This document shows positions 25,032 through 35,020 of a DNA stretch of 64,000 nucleotides, piece after piece. Made by a program: the position numbers and the translations under genes. Position 1 is the first letter of the stretch, and each line of letters opens with the position of its first letter. The DNA comes from Muricea muricata (taxonomy: Eukaryota > Cnidaria > Anthozoa > Malacalcyonacea > Plexauridae), in contig OY979718.1 of assembly GCA_963855995.1 (NCBI GenBank), positions 43,812,059-43,876,058 on the forward strand, given 5' to 3'. The notes below the pieces were generated by a model. That model searched no databases and had not been told where the DNA came from. It was given only the letters and a program-made list of their open reading frames with translations.

Positions 25032-26095
25032 CAGATGGGGCGGCGAACGCTGAGCCCCATCTATTGCTGGAATGTACCATAAATCCAATCCTCCCCCGGT
25101 GTGTACTGTAACAGTTGTGTAGCGCTACAGTTGTATAGTGTTACAGTTGTGTTTACTGAAGGGCTTTTTCGGAGGGGTTGAACAAACGCAGAATATGTGT
25201 TTTGAAATATAATATTATAAAGTTGTTTACAACAATAAAATGTAGAACGTTTTACGATAAATGTTTCAATTAGAACTGTTCGAATATATAGATTTTTTAA
25301 TGGGAAGTGCTGACGTATGGTATTTATTTGACGTTTGAAACACATGGCAACCACAAAGTATCTATTCATTATCTCTAATCCTATCGAGCGACACATCTTT
25401 AAAGTATCATTCATAATACGCTAAAACCAACGATGAAATAGTAAATTGACACAAGTACTTCGCTGTAAACAACTGAAGTAATCTGTTGAGTCAACCAAGA
25501 TGGCGCCCAATGACACGAAATGACGTTATGTGCAAACCAAGAATATGAAAATTACTTTGCTTTTTGAAGCCAGATCTAACAATATAAACCCTAATAAACC
25601 AGCAGTTTTTAATTTTTCCTTCAAATAAGCAAAGAATACAAAGTCTATCTTTTCAAAATCTCAAAAAGCTAAGATAATGTAAATGCAACTTACCTAGCTG
25701 TTTGTTTTGGTATAACTGCCGTGTCTTTTGCTTGCATATTTCTCTTTCAAAAATATATTTTTGGTTTTTTATAAAATTGTAAATCTTTGTAAACATGGTA
25801 AATTGCCCAACGTGTCGAATTTAAATCTAAAATAGACTTTCAGCCACAAGATACAGCCAGCAACTTGAAAAAAAAATCTCGCCGAAAAGTTTGCCGGCTG
25901 TGAACGAATTCACTGCTATATAAACACAGGCTCGCACTGATTGGAGGAAACGGTTTTTTCACGTGTGAAAAAATCGTTTCATGATTCTGATTGGATAACG
26001 CTCGTTAAGAACAAATCACGAAACGGCTTTTCATACGAGAAAAATCGTGCATAAATATCAGTATCTGTATAATAAAAAGTGTTTACGTTATATGT

Positions 26096-26470
26096 TCAGT
26101 TTTCCAAAACAGAGTTGAGATCATTGATAAAGCTTGAGCATTGTTCTTTTTCATTTTGCTTCGTGAGTGGTCGGGAGAATTCGTAAAAAGACTCTTTGGG
26201 CACGCATTCGTAGTAATTGCATGAATCTTTTTGAGCACAGCAAAAGAATAAACGATCTTTGTCGATAGATTCTTTTTTGAGTTTACGAACTACGCACTGG
26301 AATCCGTGGCGGCATTCTGGTTTCGCTATGGGCCGCACATCGCCCCAAATCCAAAAGGAGCAAGGATTTAATTGATCGGAGCATACGAAGAAGGGTCGAC
26401 TGTAGTTGGCTTTCAGTAAATCTTTAACCACGCGCATTTTTGCGAAGAGATAACCTTCTCATTACAAGCA
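26096..26470 (-). pseudogene. GRF-type zinc-finger protein, left-arm copy
   Basis: The frame 26,437-26,096 (113 codons) has FFVCS, PCSFWIWGD, KPECRHG..C, DRLFFCC and DSCNYYE. This is the Cys/His/aromatic pattern of GRF zinc fingers, nucleic-acid-binding modules found in TOP3A, NEIL3 and APE2. The first half looks like the end of one finger and the second half like a further one. Compared with the right-arm copy, the region just upstream of the ATG has lost bases, so the beginning present on the right (28,717-28,770) is out of frame here. The role is unknown; replication or repair of the element is an inference. Confidence 0.7.
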
Positions 26471-26499
26471 TTTACTTAGGGCAATAGTTTATCTTTGGC

Positions 26500-27000
26500 C
26501 CTGTACCTAGTGTTTTCCATGGTTTCTTTGACAATGGATTGGACGGTGGGCTCATCGCTGTGTAAATTCAACCATTTGGTATGACCTGTAGACCCATAGG
26601 CGGCCCAATTCAGTGTGTAGTTTCATATAGAGATCAGTGCGCACGTAAACACACTTCGTAGTTTATGATATAGTTTAACTATATCATAAACTACGAAGTG
26701 TAGTGTTTACGTGCGCACTGATCTCTATATGAAACTACGCACTGAATTGGGCCGCCTATGGTAGACCGGTGCTTTAATTTCACAGGCCAACAATTTTCGC
26801 CATTGATCTCAACACCTGCACGGACAGGCTGATAACTTGTATGACACGATGTGTTGTATATTTCGATGATAACATATCCTTCGGGAATCTCACGGACCTC
26901 CGGTGCTCCCAAGGTGTATTTTTGCCACTCGGGAATAGTTGCATTGGCTTCTTCCTTGAAGAGGTGATTTTGGTTGCTGTGCTGTGTTTGCCTACAGGCT
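26500..27000 (-). pseudogene. Unrecognised element gene between ATPase and GRF gene
   Basis: An open minus-strand frame runs from about 27,000 to 26,691. It includes EEANATIPEWQKYTLGAPEV and GYVIIEIYNTSCH, then is cut by a zero-loop palindrome (26,594-26,761). Coding-like sequence resumes beyond it (NWAAYGSTGHTKW, then DEPTVQSIVKETMENT) down to about 26,500, next to the inner edge of the inverted repeat. The first part overlaps the C-terminal reading frame of the ATPase. I do not recognise the product. Codon-like content on both sides of the palindrome suggests one gene interrupted by an inverted duplication. Confidence 0.45.
26594..26761. repeat. Zero-loop palindrome (82-85 bp arms)
   Basis: 26,594-26,675 is reverse-complementary to 26,677-26,761 apart from a few single-base differences, with one base between. 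Both arms encode related stretches, so this is an inverted duplication of coding sequence rather than a MITE. Confidence 0.88.
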
Positions 27001-27969
27001 TGGTTTCCACACGTGTAGGCTCAGTACTGTTTACACGGAAGTGATAAACATAGCTTTCCCCAAATAGGTCTGCAAGAATTTGCTTATCGGCTGGTGTGCC
27101 CGGTTTGTTATCCGCCAACAAGTATCCATACGGTTTTTCGGTCTCCTTGTAATCAGCAATTCATAAAGTGCACTCTATTCTTGTCAAACATGCGTTCTCT
27201 AATAATTCCGATTTGTTTTCGATCGCTAGGACTTCGGAAAAGAGCCAAGTACTGGGCATTTCGGCTGATATCTGTATTATATTTCCCCTTGGGAAACATG
27301 TTTTGCAGCAGTAAGATAACGCTGGCGTTTCGATGGCGGCCTTGGGTAAACAGTCGAGATACCACAGGACTGTCTGTCGCTTCAGCCATCAATTCGTCTA
27401 GGTTGATGATGTTATTGTACCGGGCATTGATTTCACACAGATCTTCAGACAGTTCGGGCACACCTCTTTTAAATCGGATGCTTTTTCCAAGCGATGTTTT
27501 TTTCAATCGATGAACCTTTCATAACATTCTTGCCATTGATTGTAGTACCAAAAAATGCGAATACTCTTATCTCTTCATATACGGTACGATTGTTTTCCAA
27601 AATTTGTGGGACAAAATACGTTTTTCCGCTTTGTGTGGGACCCACAACCAAAAGTGAGAATTTATGACGGAAGTTGAATTCCGGACATGGTTTGGTTATC
27701 ATGGATGATGCTGTTACTTTCCGCGCGGCTTTTGTTGGCTGTCGTACAGAACAAGTTTTCTTGCGAACACATCTCATTTCTACTGTATGTGTCGGGCATA
27801 CAGGTAGTGAACCAGAGAAGTGTTAATGTGAAATTGAGAACCTGGCCCTTCCTAGCCACTTTTTCCTTTCATCACCGTATAAATGATGTACTTGACGTTA
27901 ATGATTACTCATGTACCAAGGATCTGGCTTGTCACAGACAGGACAGTCTCTTTTGTGCTTATAGGGCAT
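26900..27969 (-). pseudogene. Packaging ATPase (FtsK/HerA, A32-like) of a Polinton/adinto-like virus
   Basis: Reads right to left. The probable start is the ATG at 27,967-27,969, followed by a short Cys/His motif (CPVC, then NH before a TAA). Walker A is LLVVGPTQSGKTYFV (frame 27,777-27,469). Walker B region is NIINLDELM, followed by SRLFTQGRHRNASVILLLQN (frame 27,506-27,153). The C-terminal part is EKPYGYLLADNKPGTPADK (frame 27,121-26,780). Such ATPases pump DNA into capsids. The gene is broken: a stop after the N-terminal zinc motif and frame changes near 27,490 and 27,140, so no single frame encodes it. Neighbours: a divergent 167-aa ORF starting 207 bp away, and an unrecognised gene downstream. 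Confidence 0.85.
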
Positions 27970-28176
27970 CTTGACACTCGGAGTGCTTAATCATAAATGA
28001 CTGAGAATGAAGTGTTTGGAACCATTAATATTTTTATGACGAGGATGAATGTGGGGTGGATGTAGGGTGGATGTAGGGAGGATGTGGGGTGATTATGGGA
28101 GGTTCTCTCACGGCTTGTGCATAAATAACGTGTATAGCTGAAAATTTGTTTATTTTGCATTGACATTCGTAAGACA
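27970..28176. promoter_or_regulatory. Divergent intergenic region with a short G-rich repeat
   Basis: The 207 bp between the ATPase start (minus) and the 167-aa ORF (plus) must contain both promoters if they are separate transcripts. It holds four short copies of gatgtrgggtgg (28,046-28,092) and no clear TATA box. Function inferred from position only. Confidence 0.35.
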
Positions 28177-28680
28177 ATGGACAGTCAGTACAGCGAGGAA
28201 AATTCTATGGAAAGCCATACCGAAGACGACAACATTAATAGCATTACGACAGAAGAGCGTGGTGAAAACAGTTCTGATGACGAACAAAGCAGCATCACAA
28301 CTGAAGACAGTTCTGAAGAGAAAATCGATCCCTGGAGTACATTGATCAACGGCGCGGCGTCCATGGTCCAGGATCAGTACTACGACATCTTGCAAGCGCT
28401 TCTCATGGAGGGTCATGACGAAAGCAAAGCGAAAGAGGAAGCCTTTGCGCAAATTCTACCTGTTTTTCAAAAGGAATTGGGCGATGTCTACATGGATAAC
28501 GTGGCATGGATGAAAGCGTTGAAAAAAGATCCCATCCACAAAAAGATCATGGCGACCCGAGATGATTATGTGAACAACAATATGTTTGATCCGGATGAAG
28601 CTATAGCAGCGGCCGTAAAGAAGAGAAAGTTTTTGCTGAAACGGCTTTTAGAAGGTCAAGGACGTTTTCTAGAACAATGA
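28177..28680 (+). CDS. Hypothetical 167-aa protein of the Polinton-like element
   Basis: Intact frame with a real ATG. Residues 1-50 are acidic and Ser/Thr/Glu-rich (SSDDEQSS, TTEDSSEEK). Residues 51-167 are a compact, probably helical domain with ordered words DPWSTLINGA, AFAQILPVFQKELGDVYM, ALKKDPIHKKIM and KRKFLLKRLLEGQ. No membrane segment or zinc motif. It is the only undamaged gene in the element, divergent from the ATPase, with its stop 13 bp from the inner edge of the right inverted repeat. From memory, similar small proteins accompany this type of packaging ATPase in other invertebrate genomes, but I cannot name a family. A DNA-binding or virion-associated role is speculation. Confidence 0.7.
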   Translation: MDSQYSEENSMESHTEDDNINSITTEERGENSSDDEQSSITTEDSSEEKIDPWSTLINGAASMVQDQYYDILQALLMEGHDESKAKEEAFAQILPVFQKELGDVYMDNVAWMKALKKDPIHKKIMATRDDYVNNNMFDPDEAIAAAVKKRKFLLKRLLEGQGRFLEQ

Positions 28681-28692
28681 ATCCAAACACTA

Positions 28693-29676
28693 TAGATAAA
28701 CTATTGCCCTAAGCAAATGCTTTTAATGAGAAGGGTATATCTTAGCGAAAAGCACGACAAACTCGCGAAAATGCGCGTGGTCAAAGATTTACTGAAAGTC
28801 AACTACAGTCGACCCTTCTTCGTATGCTCCGATCAATCAAATCCTTGCTCCTTTTGGATTTGGGGCGATGTGCGGCTCATAGCGAAACCAGAATGCCGCC
28901 ACGGCTCGTAAACTCAAAAAAGAATCTATCGACAAAGATCGTTTATTCTTTTGCTGTGCTCAACAAAATTCATACAGTTACTACGAATACGTGCCCAAAG
29001 AGTCTTTTTACGAATTCTCCCGACCACTCACGAAGCAAAATGAAAAAGAACAATGCTAGAGCTTTATCAATGATCTCAACTCTGTTTTGGAAAACTGAAC
29101 ATATAACGTAAACACTTTATTCGAACAGTTCTAATTGAAACATTTATCGTAAAACGTTCTACATCTTATTGTTGTAAACAACTTTATAATATATATTTCA
29201 AAACACATATTCTGCGTTTGTTCAACCCCTCCGAAAAAGCCCATCACCACACAACTGTAGCGTTACACAACTGTTACAATACACACCGGGGGAGGATTGG
29301 ATTTATGGTACACTCCAGTAATAGATGGGGCTCAGCGTTCGCCGCCCCATCTGTGACGTCACTTCCCCCGCTATAAATCAACCAATCAGCGTTGAGCAAT
29401 GTAACAAAATGTAACAAAGTGGTTATATAAGTCTGTGCACAAGAGGAGGTGGGCGTATGTAAGTCTGTGCACAAGAGCTCCGGCAGGAGCAGCATAGAAC
29501 ACATCTTAGAAGTATACATCATATACTTATATATACCCTTTATACATATATAGCACCGCCCGCTCCAGAAGCTCCATCTCTTATTACATAGACCTCCCCC
29601 AACATCTGGCGCTTAGCACGGAAGATTACACAGAAGTTAGAACGCGCCAGATGGGGGGGGGGGGGGGTAATCTACT
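28693..29676. repeat. Right inverted repeat of the Polinton-like element
   Basis: Reverse complement of the left arm without its extra 790 bases. It includes a locally duplicated word (aagtctgtgcacaagag at about 29,430 and 29,461) not doubled on the left. Differences between the arms are scattered substitutions and indels, showing that they have not been homogenised recently. Confidence 0.85.
28717..29096 (+). pseudogene. GRF-type zinc-finger protein, right-arm copy
   Basis: Plus-strand mirror of 26,096-26,470. It begins ATG at 28,717 (MLLMRRVYLSEKHDK) and keeps an N-terminal stretch that is frameshifted in the left copy, then FFVCS and PCSFWIWGD. A deletion of about 14 bases after KPECRHG (near 28,905) shifts the frame and ends the ORF at 28,911. 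The remaining half (DRLFFCC-like, 28,938-29,096) lies in another frame with further substitutions. The two copies therefore carry different lesions. Confidence 0.7.
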
Positions 29677-29682
29677 TTCAAA

Positions 29683-30980
29683 ATATTTATATTGTTGCTG
29701 GTACCAGCAATAGATTTTATCCCAATTCAAAAAAATTCAGGCTGCCACAAATCATGGGAAGACACATCTCATTTTCAAAACATTTTCTATTTGAAGCAAG
29801 CCAAAAATGATAAACTGAGTTTGTTTTGAAAAAACATATTGCATCTAATTGTAGTATGGTAATATGTTTCAGATGTTCAGTCTGGATCTTTCAGTCTGGA
29901 TAAAGCTATTTCTTCAAATGTTTGTATAAATTTTAACTAAGTTCTTTGTGAGAACATGCGTGTTCTACCTTTCATTTTCTTCAAAAGACTCAGCAATAAT
30001 ATTTTACTGTAATGATACGAAAACGAAAACAACAAAGCATAACGGTTTGTCATTATTTGTCTTTGTCTTTGCCATACTACTGTGTTTGTCTCAGAAGATT
30101 GAGATGGTTTTTTAAGAAACCAAAATATTTTATTATGATTTTGATATTTTTGGTATTGTCTTATTCAAATAATTTGTACCTTTTCTGTGCTGACACAAAT
30201 TACATTTCAGAACTTGTTTATTAAAATGAATAAAAGAAAAATATAATTTGGTTTACTTGATGTACCTTCTCAATCATCTTCTGTTTTATATGAATTTATA
30301 CTGTTCAAAATGTTTATTTGAAAATCACAAAATCGATTCTTTAACTGCCTACATATATACATATATTTAGTATATACATATTAAACCATGGATTTTTACT
30401 GGGTACTCCGGTTCCATTCACAGAGAATGTTAAGGTTAAGTTGGGCCCATAGTAACCGACTAATGCTGTTGTAGGGATTCTTATTGCAAAACTAAGTAAA
30501 TCAAACCTGGAGATCTCTCCAGTGAATTGAATTGTCATGTTGAAACTCTTTTACACACTAAACTATTTAGGCCTTTTACGCTACAAAATAATTTAAACAT
30601 GCAAAAAACCAGCAAACCATGTGATTTTAAATAAACATTTTAAAGCATTTAAACAAATATTTGCTAAAATTACTGGGAAAGTAGGAATTGTTTGAATTTC
30701 TGTTTGAACTGAAACAGCAAGACCCGATTTTGCATTCATGACAAAACTTGCCACGCAATCAAAAGGAAAGATCTACTTAAGGAAGTGAGCAGTGTTGCAA
30801 TGATTAGTCGTAAAAGAATGAGCAGCCAATCTGTATCTGATTTACAAATGCGAACTACTTGGAATATGAAAACGTACCAGTATTTCAAAGTTTTAAAATT
30901 GCAACATATTTCCTTAATTAATTTTCGTTTTTACTTCATATTGACTTATGTTTATGGAAATTTTGTCTTGTTAGACAATT
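29683..30980. other. Gene-poor AT-rich flank
   Basis: No domain-bearing ORF is seen, and no clear repeat apart from AT-rich simple sequence. The ORFs at 30,012-30,224 and 30,785-30,982 are short and unsupported. Confidence 0.4.
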
Positions 30981-31930
30981 GAAATGAACTTTTACCAATG
31001 CATTAATTAGTTTGCTTCAGTTTAACTTTACTTTCAAAAGTTCCACTCTACAACAGTGGGAATAATGATATAAGAAAACAGGTTTACAATGGCTTTTGAA
31101 CATGGTCTTTTCAACAAGTAAGTAAAGGTAAATCTACATGCATGTATACTTCAAATTAGTGCATTTTTACCTGACAACAATAATTTTTAGTCTAAATTGG
31201 TCCGTGAATTTCCCAACAACCGACAATTGTTTGAAGCATTTGATGTTTGAAATTTTGTAGCTTAATTCATTTAACATTTTAGTAGAACTCGGTTATATTT
31301 GTTCATTTGAGTAATTCAAATGGCAAAGACATTTCAGGATTTAAAAATAGTCCATGAGCATTTGAAAAAAGCTTGTGTTTGTATAAAAAAGTATCTTATT
31401 GTATAAAAACCTAATAAAAATATCACTGTTACATTGACATTTAAAGACTTGTTCAGTCATAGCTAAAATATAATGGAAACGACATTTTGAAAGTAAATGG
31501 TTGAGAGGTTTATTTGTAGAGCTTCTAGTCTTATAGTCTTAGAACAGACGAAGCTTCTGAGCTTATAGTCTTAGAACAAACAAAAATAAGAAATGAAATT
31601 TTCCAAACTGAAGTGCTTTTGTATCAGCTTGATTAAATATATGCTGTTTCAAGTAGACGTGAAATCTGATAGATTTAGAAAAACACAAAATAATTAAACG
31701 TTTTCGACTGAAACGACATCTACATTACAGTTTCGCTAAATCTAAGTTCGTTTATATATTTTTAATTTAATATTGTCAACAACAACGTCATATCTATCTA
31801 CAGTAGGTTAAATAAATTGTTGTCAGGTTAAAAACACCATAAGAGAATTATATGGCTTTACGATTTCAGGATTTATTTTGAAGTATAAATATTTATCTTG
31901 GAAACTTGAATTAAAACCAAGTTCTTTAGC

Positions 31931-31994
31931 ATTGTGTTTATTCACTTGTGTTTATTCATTTGTGTTTATTCACTTGTGTTTATTCACTTGTGTT
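31931..31994. repeat. 14-bp minisatellite (tgtgtttattcact)
   Basis: About four and a half copies with one variant. The paralogous site near 63,755 has only about two copies. Confidence 0.9.
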
Positions 31995-32176
31995 GAGCGC
32001 AATGTCAATTGTTTTCTTTCTGCCATGTTCTGTTTTCTTCTATTGTTATTTGAATAAGTGCAAGATTGTGGTAGTTATATGATCTCTTTTTATCGTTGTT
32101 CAAATTGTAATTCGTGCAAATTCTTTTCCATAAATTGTTTACAAAATTTACATGTGACCCCCTTTTAATTAAAAAT

Positions 32177-32196
32177 TCAATTCCCATGGGAATTGA
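32177..32196. repeat. 20-bp perfect palindrome
   Basis: TCAATTCCCATGGGAATTGA, self-complementary over its full length. It is conserved exactly in repeat R copy 2 at 63,959-63,978. Confidence 0.9.
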
Positions 32197-32219
32197 GAAA
32201 TTGATTAAAAAAAATCCCC

Positions 32220-32271
32220 CTACTCCGATTAGCTCCCAAAGTGCTACTTCCACCTAAGTAGAAGCACTTAT
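32220..32271. repeat. Helitron inverted terminus, low-coordinate side
   Basis: ctactccgattagctccc, then a stem-loop aagtgctactt...aagtagaagcactt. Its reverse complement matches 41,151-41,207 with small gaps. Confidence 0.7.
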
Positions 32272-32456
32272 ACATATAGTACTAGGCGTAACCACAGGTT
32301 AAAAGTGCGACCTGGGAACATATAAGACTATAAAAGGCGTGATATTATTTGGTAATATACGCACATATTTGAAAACAGTTAAATTAATCGTCAATCCAAC
32401 AATGCTGAGAATTTAAATGAAACTTTATTATACTCATACTGTAAGTTACTTTAACA

Positions 32457-32790
32457 CAATGGTATAAATACCAAATAGTTTTAACATCAACAATAGTAAT
32501 CAATGGTATAAATACCAAATAGTTTTAACATCAACAATAGTAATCAATGGTATAAATACCAAATAGTTTTAACATCAACAATAGTAATCAGTGGTATAAA
32601 TACCAAATAGTTTTAACATCAACAATAATAATCAATGGTATAAATACCAAATAGTTTTAACATCAACAATAGTAATCAGTGGTATAAATACCAAATAGTT
32701 TTAACATCAACAATAGTAATCAATGGCATAAATACCAAATAGTTTTAACATCAACGTACTAAACATGTGTATCAATATCAAATAGTAAAG
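32457..32790. repeat. 44-bp minisatellite at the Helitron 3' side
   Basis: Seven near-identical copies of caatggtataaatacc, aaatagttttaacatc, aacaatagtaat starting near 32,457, 32,501, 32,545, 32,589, 32,633, 32,677 and 32,721, then a decayed eighth. It lies between the RPA stop and the terminal inverted repeat. Confidence 0.95.
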
Positions 32791-34290
32791 TTCACACATC
32801 GATAAATCTGATATCTGTTACTTTGAATGCAGTATCGTACAAAAATAAGAGTTGTGGAGATTCGAGTAGGGCTCGTTAATATCAACATTAATATCAGCTA
32901 CTTGTATCAATCGTGCGACCATGGTATGATAAAGGGTCACATGGAATTTATTTGCTCGGTTTGTACTATCTTCAATGAAAAGCTTCACATACCATCGCTT
33001 GTTGGTACGGGACATCTTCTGGGTTAAAGAACAAGACACGCATTTTGCCAGGCTGCTTCCTTGTTCCACGACTACTTTATTGCACGAGAAACATGTGCGA
33101 TTACAGTTAATGGTGGCAACACCAATAATACTTGCTGTTATCTCTGTGGTAGATAGAATACTAAGTTGAGCATCATCCGATTCTTCAGCAAGTGGCTGGT
33201 CGAACGGTGTTGTCTCGGTAATTACGGTACCGCTCATTGCGGTGTTGACATAAACGACAGAAGTATAGTTATCTTTCTTCAATCTTATGTTTTTGAAGAG
33301 ATATGTTTCTCCAGTTGCGATGGTGTCGACAAAACTCTCCCACAAGATGATCTTGATGGAACCAAATGGGTCTGCAAGAACTGCCTCTTGTTTCTTTAGG
33401 TGCGCACCAGCGGAAGTGGATATGACCTTAGACGCCGATAATTGACGGACTGTAGCCTTGACATTAATAAGCTGACCAAGCAAGATTTGTTTCACAGTTG
33501 ATAATTTCACTGTTGTATTCTCGACGTCAACCCGTTCAAAGTTGAGAGGAGTTGCACTTTTGTATGGTGGATTTTTTATTGATAATGACGTTGGTTACAT
33601 TGAACTTGTTGCTGACGTCACACTTGGACAATGTTGCAGCTTCTCGGTTACGCATTAGGTCATCAAAGGTTTTCTTCTTTTCCGGGCTGAAACACACACC
33701 TTTTACAACACTGGATCTTGTTTGCAATTTGCAATCAAAGTACTTCGTTTTGCCAGAGTTTTTTACTGGTGATACTTGATGAACAAAGCAATCAATCTTG
33801 TTTGGATCAAGTTCTAAAAAAAGTATAATGAGAACCGCAAATTGAGTAATTTAACGTTAGCGTACTATTGCATACATATAATACATTAGTCGCCGTAAGT
33901 GAGGTTTTTACAAGCCAATGTTAGCCGGTAGAGACGATTCGTGTTAGGCGGTTTTCCTTATTAAAGTTGGTAATGTGATTACATGCACCAACATGTTTTT
34001 TGGATATGTATTTACACAATTGATTTAGAGTACATTTTCTAAAGAACATTAAAAATACATAGATAAAATACTTAGTTACAAAATTCACTTAACAATTATT
34101 TGGCAAAGGTGAGGTGAATATTAGTTCATAACAAAAACTGACGAAATTTCAACAGTCGCATTACTTATACTTAATCACTGGTACAGTGGGCAATAACAGG
34201 AAATAGTTCTTACTAGGTTGCATCAACTCTTCATTATCATTGGAACCTGTAAGAGTGACAAAACAAAATACATGTTAAAAAACACCCAGA

Positions 34291-34436
34291 CTTTTAATCT
34301 TAAAATAATATCGCTACACTGTGTTTCACGCTTATTCAAGCGATCTTCAGGCGATTTTTTCATCGAAAAAAATCGCCTGAAGATCGCTTGAAAAAGCGTG
34401 AAACACAGTGTAGCGACATTATTTTAAGATTAAAAG
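34291..34436. repeat. Hairpin-forming inverted repeat (about 70-bp arms)
   Basis: 34,291-34,360 pairs with 34,366-34,436 around the loop catcg, with few mismatches. It lies in the proposed first intron of the RPA gene. It is probably a MITE insertion; no clear target duplication was seen. Confidence 0.85.
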
Positions 34437-34538
34437 TTATTATTATTATACACAGCTCTATCGTAAATTGGTATTAAGCACTTTTGTAACAATACGGACA
34501 ATAAAGATTGGTAATCAATTTATCGATCGATTTATTCA

Positions 34539-34691
<153 letters not shown>

Positions 34692-35020
34692 TAACACTAA
34701 TAAAGGAACTCACCTGAGGCCATGGTTCACTTTCTTTTCTGGATACTAATTCCTGACATTAAACGGAATAGACGTAAGAAATAATTTGAATATCTTGTAT
34801 ATAAATGTACACAAGCAGTTAGTACTCCATCTATTTATAAATAAACAGCATTACTTCACTAGCCACATCCAGTAGCTAACATGAATCATTTGATATATAT
34901 TCAAATATGATAAGCCTGTACCAAGCCTGTATTCAATGACTGGCTTCCTGATAGAAAACTGTTACAACAGTAATAAATAAATAAGAAAAATAACGTTGAG
35001 AGTTTATTTATACTATAAGA

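Larger units (their letters stand above)
24738..26495. repeat. Left inverted repeat of the Polinton-like element
   Basis: Pairs with 28,693-29,676. It starts with a C13 tract (the right arm has G15) and holds a TTATATAA word (24,955-24,962) and a TGACGTCA palindrome (25,024-25,031), also present in the right arm at 29,423-29,430 and 29,354-29,361. The 25,287-26,073 segment is absent from the right arm, through either insertion here or deletion there. It contains no convincing gene. Confidence 0.85.
24738..29676. mobile_element. Compact Polinton/adintovirus-like integrated element (4.9 kb)
   Basis: Termini are AGTAGATTACCCC... and ...GGGGTAATCTACT with TTCAAA on both sides (24,732-24,737 and 29,677-29,682). 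Polintons/Mavericks also make 6-bp duplications and commonly begin AG. Long inverted repeats: 24,738-25,286 plus 26,074-26,495 on the left match 28,693-29,676 on the right, the left arm holding about 790 extra bases (25,287-26,073). Between them are a packaging-ATPase gene, a second minus-strand gene and a divergent plus-strand 167-aa ORF. A GRF zinc-finger gene lies in each arm. No B-family polymerase, retroviral-type integrase, protease or capsid gene is visible, so it is either internally deleted or a satellite-like form. It is damaged and cannot be a complete functional element as read. Confidence 0.85.
30990..32225 (+). repeat. Interspersed repeat R, copy 1
   Basis: Shares ordered similarity with 62,470-64,000. 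Matched words are gaaaacaggttta..atggcttttgaaca.ggtctttt (31,076), the caggttaaaaa..atatggctt region (31,823), cttgtgtttattcac repeats (31,931-31,995), and a long final stretch. That stretch runs through tgtttacaaaatttacatgtgaccc and the 20-bp palindrome at 32,177-32,196. It ends directly at the Helitron inverted terminus, so it may be part of a related non-autonomous element. Confidence 0.75.

Noticed and set aside
25061-25414. 117-codon minus-strand ORF in the left inverted repeat
   Set aside because: No motif, and it spans the boundary of the 790-bp extra segment, so it cannot be an ancestral gene of the arms.
27687-27974. 95-codon plus-strand ORF and a 65-codon minus-strand ORF opposite or beside the ATPase start
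   Set aside because: The plus-strand frame is a shadow of the ATPase region, which has clear family motifs on the minus strand; the 65-codon frame is part of the decayed ATPase N-terminus, not a separate gene.
32220-32280. Canonical Helitron 3' end (hairpin then CTAG before T)
   Set aside because: A hairpin followed by ctag occurs at about 32,283-32,286 but the next base is G and the gene strand is opposite, so a canonical end could not be supported.
32457-32790. CRISPR-like array
   Set aside because: The 44-bp units are contiguous with no unique spacers and lie in an animal transposon; a plain minisatellite.
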